Of a stretch of DNA of 10,129 nt, positions 7,779 through 10,129 are shown in pieces. The notes under the pieces were generated by a model. That model had not been told where the DNA came from. It saw nothing but the letters and a program-made list of their open reading frames with translations, and ran no database searches. The stretch's first letter is position 1. Each line of letters opens with the position of its first letter. This stretch comes from Clostridia bacterium (GTDB lineage Bacteria > Bacillota_A > Clostridia > Oscillospirales > CAG-382). The position numbers and the translations under genes were made by a program. The DNA lies in NCBI GenBank assembly GCA_017614095.1, contig JAGACN010000080.1:1-10129 (forward strand). Reading direction: 5' to 3'.

Positions 7779-7811
7779 GACTGGACGTTTGTCAATACCG
7801 ACGATCCAGTC
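7779..7811 (-). other. Inverted repeat in the rimP-nusA operon leader
   Basis: Arms GACTGGA (7779-7785) and TCCAGTC (7805-7811) form a perfect 7-base stem. Inside it CGT (7786-7788) can pair with ACG (7801-7803) past a one-base bulge, leaving a 12-base loop that contains TTGACA on the minus strand. It lies about 24 bases after the predicted transcription start and 34 bases before the rimP ATG. It may be a leader structure for autoregulation or RNA stability. No known riboswitch class is recognised. Confidence 0.4.
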
Positions 7812-7841
7812 ATCAATTACGTACATATTCTTTACATGCTC

Positions 7842-7870
7842 AGTATATACATTAAAAACGAAAAAAGCAA
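7842..7870 (-). promoter_or_regulatory. Sigma-A promoter of the rimP-nusA-infB operon
   Basis: On the minus strand TTGCTT (7865-7870) is followed by exactly 17 bases and TATACT (7842-7847). The -35 matches consensus at 4 of 6 positions and the -10 at 5 of 6. The bases upstream (about 7871-7905) are A/T-tract rich and could serve as an UP element. The predicted start near 7835 gives a leader of about 90 nt. The promoter lies between the terminator of the upstream gene and rimP, as expected for an independent operon. Confidence 0.7.
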
Positions 7871-7913
7871 GCCTTTTTTTCAAAAAAGAGCCTTTTCTTT
7901 GGGAAAACGGATC

Positions 7914-7957
7914 GAAAAGACGCCTCCGCACACGGTTTTCGTCTGCGAAGGCGTTTT
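7914..7957 (-). terminator. Intrinsic terminator of the NYN-domain gene
   Basis: Arms CGCCTCCGCA (7921-7930) and TGCGAAGGCG (7944-7953) flank a 13-base loop. On the minus-strand transcript the one central mismatch becomes a U-G wobble, giving a continuous 10-pair stem followed by UCUUUUC. On a plus-strand transcript the same position is a C-A mismatch. The structure therefore fits best as the terminator of the minus-strand NYN gene, 43 bases beyond its stop. The flanking A and T runs could also allow weaker function in the other direction. Confidence 0.75.
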
Positions 7958-7986
7958 GTAAAGGGTTCGGCAACGAATGAATGGTT

Positions 7987-8008
7987 GGAAACGGCTCAGC
8001 CGTTTTCC
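7987..8008 (-). other. Hairpin with the NYN gene stop codon as its loop
   Basis: GGAAACGGC (7987-7995) and GCCGTTTTCC (7999-8008) pair almost fully, with a perfect 7-base inner stem and one bulged base further out. The three unpaired loop bases 7996-7998 are exactly the TGA stop codon on the minus strand. No U-run follows directly; the separate terminator lies about 35 bases further on. Confidence 0.55.
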
Positions 8009-9780
8009 TTTTCCGGTTTCCCGGATGCGTTTGCTTCGGGAGCGGATTCCGCCGGCGTTTTGGGTTTCGAGCCGGATCTGCGGCGTCTGCGTCCGGAGGC
8101 TTTCGGTTTGTCTCCGCTTGCGGTGCTGCCTTCGGCTTTGTCCTCGGCTTTGCCTTCGGCCTTGCTTTCAGCAATAACGGGTTCCGGTTCGGACTTTTTT
8201 GGCCCCTGGTTGGGTTTGGGTTCCGCTTTCGGCTCGCCGGCCTGCTGACCGGACGGCTGTTTTTGCTTTTTGCGGGGCTGGTTTTCCTGTTTTGCCTGCT
8301 GTGCCAAGAGCGGCAGCTCGTTTTCGTCCGCCGGCTTTTCCGCGTTCACGGTTTCCGGCTTGCTGTCCGTCTTGTTTTCCGCTTTGTGGGCGTCCGTTTT
8401 GAGCTTCTTCTTTTTGGAACCGGGTTTCGGTTTTTCCGCTTTCGGTTCTTGTGCGGTTTCCGGTTCGGCTTTCTTTTTTTCAGACGACCTTCCGCCGGAT
8501 TTCTTCTGCTGAGGCTGCTGTTGCTTTTGCTCTTGTTTTTCGTCCTTGCCGCCTTGCGGTATGCCGCTTTGCGGTTTGCTGCCTTGCGGTTCGGAAGAAG
8601 GCTGCTTGGCTTTCTCCGTCCGGGCCTTGCCCGCGTCCGCTCCGTTCTTCTGCGGAACTTTGTCGGGCTGCTCGTTCGCGTTCGGCTTTTGCGTTTCCTT
8701 CGCTTTGGGCGGATTCTGCGGCGCCGGGTCCTTTTGCCCGTCTGCCTTCTGCGGACGGCTCTCCTGAGGAGGCGTCTGCTTCGGAGGCTGTTTTTCCGGC
8801 TGTTTCTTTTCTTCCGGCTTCTGTTTCTGGGCGGGCTGGTTCTGTTTGCGGTCCGGCGACCCGTGGGCGTCTTTCAATTGGAAATGCGGCTGATCGCCGT
8901 GCTCATGGTGCCGGTTGGCTTCGTCGGGACGGCGGCCTTCCGTGCGCTCGTTCCGGTTGTTCGGCCGGAGAGGTTCGACCGGCTGGGCCAGATATTCGGC
9001 CAGCGGGACGTCCAGCCACTCCTCGGCGTTTTCCCAGCTGATGAACAGCTGCTTGCCTTTGCTGCCGGGGAGGTTGTGCTGGGACAGCACTTCGCGTTTT
9101 TCCAGGAGATCCATCGCGTTCTGAACCGTTTTGCGGCTGACGTTCTTGTGTTTGTCCGCGACGTACTGCAATGCTCCGTCGTACGTGGGGACGGACGCGC
9201 GGCGCAGGTAGTCGAATATGGTCTGATAGATGCCGCGGTTCAATTGCTTTTCATCCGGGAGCGTGACGGTCTCCGAAGCGGCCTCGCGCAATTGGGCGGA
9301 AAAGCAGTCCTGGATTCCGTAGACGACGACATTCTTGTGATAGAAGTTTTTGAGGAAGGCGACAACGGAACTGAAATGTCCGTCGCCGGAGAACAGAATG
9401 AATGTCTGAATGTCGCTGGCGGAAAGCGCTTTCTGGTAGATGTTGTCCAGCATGATGAAGTCTGTGTAGTCCTTCTCCACACCGTTCGGCGACCGCGTAT
9501 CGATGATCTTGTTCGTATACGGGCGGATGCGCCTCAGTTCGTCCGCCAGGCTTCTGTGCGAGAAGTCCGCGAAGAACGTGACGTCGATCAGCTGATAGTG
9601 CCGGTTCAGTTCTTCGAACCAGCCTTTGATGTCCGGCGCGATGGCGTAGGTCGTCTTCAGGGACACGTACCAGCTTTCGTAGTCGACGAAAGCGACGGCG
9701 CGGGGAAGGGACGAGGGTGAAACGGGATTGTTATCCTGTTCGTTCGTTTTGTCTTTTCTTCCGAAAAGGGAAAGTAACAT
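7996..9780 (-). CDS. NYN-domain (LabA/PIN-like) putative RNase with winged helix and long disordered tail
   Basis: NYN domains are PIN-like metal-dependent nucleases, mostly acting on RNA. The 594-residue product has three parts. Residues 27-175 are the NYN domain: AVAFVDYESWYVSL with Asp33, VTFFADF, EKDYTDFIMLDNIY with Asp104, Asp107 and Asp112, then FILFSGDGHFSSVV with Asp133 and VVVYGI. Family members often read SGDxDF, so His135 replaces an acidic residue. Residues about 181-257 look like a winged helix (IYQTIFDYLRRA, SRKTVQNAMDLLEKREVL, then a hairpin KGKQLFIS). Residues 258-594 are low-complexity Lys/Pro/Gln/Glu/Ala/Ser sequence with KAEG-type repeats and an Arg run (GRRRRRSGSK) near the end. 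The ATG at 9780 follows AAAGGAGGT at a four-base spacer. Upstream in-frame ATGs at 9840 and 9846 lie at the predicted transcription start and are rejected. It is a one-gene unit with its own promoter and terminator. No transmembrane segment is seen. The substrate is unknown. Confidence 0.85.
   Translation of the reverse strand: MLLSLFGRKDKTNEQDNNPVSPSSLPRAVAFVDYESWYVSLKTTYAIAPDIKGWFEELNRHYQLIDVTFFADFSHRSLADELRRIRPYTNKIIDTRSPNGVEKDYTDFIMLDNIYQKALSASDIQTFILFSGDGHFSSVVAFLKNFYHKNVVVYGIQDCFSAQLREAASETVTLPDEKQLNRGIYQTIFDYLRRASVPTYDGALQYVADKHKNVSRKTVQNAMDLLEKREVLSQHNLPGSKGKQLFISWENAEEWLDVPLAEYLAQPVEPLRPNNRNERTEGRRPDEANRHHEHGDQPHFQLKDAHGSPDRKQNQPAQKQKPEEKKQPEKQPPKQTPPQESRPQKADGQKDPAPQNPPKAKETQKPNANEQPDKVPQKNGADAGKARTEKAKQPSSEPQGSKPQSGIPQGGKDEKQEQKQQQPQQKKSGGRSSEKKKAEPETAQEPKAEKPKPGSKKKKLKTDAHKAENKTDSKPETVNAEKPADENELPLLAQQAKQENQPRKKQKQPSGQQAGEPKAEPKPNQGPKKSEPEPVIAESKAEGKAEDKAEGSTASGDKPKASGRRRRRSGSKPKTPAESAPEANASGKPEKENG
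8029..9009 (-). repeat. Region encoding the low-complexity tail of the NYN protein
   Basis: This stretch encodes almost only Lys, Pro, Gln, Glu, Ala, Ser, Gly, Asp and Asn. Short repeated units are visible: a triple KAEG/KAED/KAEG block near 8138-8173, PQGSKPQSGIPQGG near 8553-8595, and many PK, QK and KQ steps. There are no long hydrophobic runs, so membrane insertion is not expected. It is coding because the frame stays open and joins the folded N-terminal part without a break. It should evolve quickly and vary in length. Confidence 0.7.
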
Positions 9781-9784
9781 GGGT

Positions 9785-9793
9785 ACCTCCTTT
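9785..9793 (-). promoter_or_regulatory. Strong ribosome binding site of the NYN gene
   Basis: The minus strand reads AAAGGAGGT followed by ACCC and ATG. This near-perfect anti-16S match selects the ATG at 9780 over the longer in-frame starts at 9840 and 9846. Confidence 0.85.
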
Positions 9794-9846
9794 CCTCTTG
9801 TTCTGAGTGGGAATAGGGAATGGTTGCCGACCCTTTCCATATACAT

Positions 9847-9875
9847 ATTGTACCCGCTTTTCGGGGAGTTGTCAA
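9847..9875 (-). promoter_or_regulatory. Near-consensus sigma-A promoter of the NYN gene
   Basis: On the minus strand a perfect TTGACA (9870-9875) is followed by exactly 17 bases and TACAAT (9847-9852), a 5 of 6 match. Transcription should start near 9840, giving a leader of about 60 nt. The spacer contains a short inverted repeat (CCCG and CGGG around a 5-base loop), which could be an operator or chance. Such a strong core promoter suggests steady high expression. Confidence 0.85.
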
Positions 9876-9910
9876 GATTTTGTTGAAAACGATATTTGCG
9901 TTTGCGTCTG

Positions 9911-10129
9911 TCAGGATCTGCCGCCGTAGTACGCTTTGTACAGGTCGTTCAGGTTCCGGGCGGACGGATACATCGACTGCGGGCTCAGGAAATGCGAGAA
10001 TTCGAAGGTGATCAGTTTGTCGACGATCACGTCGACCGCTTTGATCTTCGCCTTCAGCAGGTCGAATGGAATGGGGCAATACAGCCGCCGCACGTCCCGT
10101 TCGAAGGTCTCGACGTTCGACCAGAGTCC
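9911..10129 (-). CDS. C-terminal fragment of an unrecognised protein, possibly DUF4434-like (runs off right edge)
   Basis: Seventy-two codons and the TGA stop (9911-9913) are present; the start is beyond the window. An in-frame GTG at 10093 could be mistaken for a start, but the frame stays open upstream to the edge (GLWSNVETFERD), so the gene is treated as partial. The fragment contains a helix-like LLKAKIKAVDVIVDKL, then ITFEFSHFLSPQS, and SARNLNDLYKAYY near the end. An Asp-Lys-hydrophobic strand, a FxHFxSP step and a terminal Tyr-rich helix resemble my recollection of the end of DUF4434 TIM-barrel proteins, putative glycoside hydrolases. This is a weak family guess. No clear terminator separates it from the NYN promoter 35 bases away. 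Confidence 0.7.
   Translation of the reverse strand, partial: GLWSNVETFERDVRRLYCPIPFDLLKAKIKAVDVIVDKLITFEFSHFLSPQSMYPSARNLNDLYKAYYGGRS

Noticed and set aside
7771..7795. Second promoter upstream of rimP starting at TTGACA (7790-7795)
   Set aside because: A perfect -35 is present, but at 17 bases the -10 would be TTTTGT, which is poor. The hexamer also lies in the leader hairpin loop, and TTGCTT-17-TATACT upstream is a better promoter.
7871..7892. A/T-rich inverted repeat upstream of the rimP promoter
   Set aside because: The pairing is mostly A-T runs without a GC stem. It is more simply an A/T-rich UP-like segment than a terminator or operator.
7981..9720. 579-codon open frame on the plus strand
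   Set aside because: It is antisense to the NYN gene. The biased Lys/Pro/Gln/Glu codons of that gene's tail remove stops on the other strand and yield a Phe/Leu/Arg-rich nonsense protein. It has no ribosome binding site and no recognisable domain.
9815..9838. Hairpin in the NYN gene leader
   Set aside because: The stem has two short blocks split by an A-A mismatch and an 8-base loop. It is too weak to claim as an element.
9781..9846. 22-codon N-terminal extension of the NYN protein from an ATG at 9846
   Set aside because: This start would be at or before the predicted transcription start and has no ribosome binding site, whereas the ATG at 9780 has AAAGGAGGT.

Overview
The window looks like chromosomal DNA from a fairly GC-rich Bacillota (Clostridia-type) bacterium. 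Three things point there: the gene order rimP-nusA-ylxR-ylxQ-infB-rbfA-nrnA-truB, the strong AGGAGG-type ribosome binding sites, and the sigma-A-like promoters with 17-base spacers. NusA also lacks the acidic C-terminal repeats of the proteobacterial protein. A genus cannot be assigned from the sequence. Every convincing gene lies on the minus strand, so transcription runs from high to low coordinates.

Right edge (9911-10129): the last 72 codons of an unrecognised gene, possibly a DUF4434-like glycoside-hydrolase-type protein. Next comes a near-consensus promoter (9847-9875) for a one-gene unit (7996-9780). This encodes a NYN-domain (PIN-like, LabA-type) putative RNase followed by a winged helix and a disordered tail of about 337 residues rich in K, P, Q, E and A. 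The unit ends in a hairpin terminator (7914-7957).

Centre (649-7870): a second promoter (7842-7870) and a leader of about 90 nt drive the transcription/translation operon. In transcript order it encodes ribosome maturation factor RimP, elongation/antitermination factor NusA, nucleic-acid-binding YlxR, L7Ae-like YlxQ, initiation factor IF-2, 30S maturation factor RbfA, the DHH phosphoesterase NrnA and tRNA pseudouridine-55 synthase TruB. The genes overlap or are a few bases apart (8-nt overlap, GTGA, 5-nt gap, TGATG, 35-nt overlap, ATGA), which implies translational coupling. Together they link transcription elongation, 30S assembly, initiation, tRNA modification and nano-RNA turnover. ribF and rpsO, which often follow truB, are absent here.

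Left edge (1-600): the N-terminal 200 codons of a secreted protein with a signal peptide. Its short upstream region (601-663) holds an inverted repeat across the truB stop codon, a candidate promoter, and a palindrome matching the Gram-positive LexA (DinR) SOS box at 13 of 14 positions, placed over the expected transcription start.

No tRNA, rRNA, CRISPR array, insertion sequence or phage gene was seen. The points most worth a second look are the possible SOS operator, the NYN-winged-helix-disordered protein, and the hairpins placed at the stop codons of both transcript-terminal genes.
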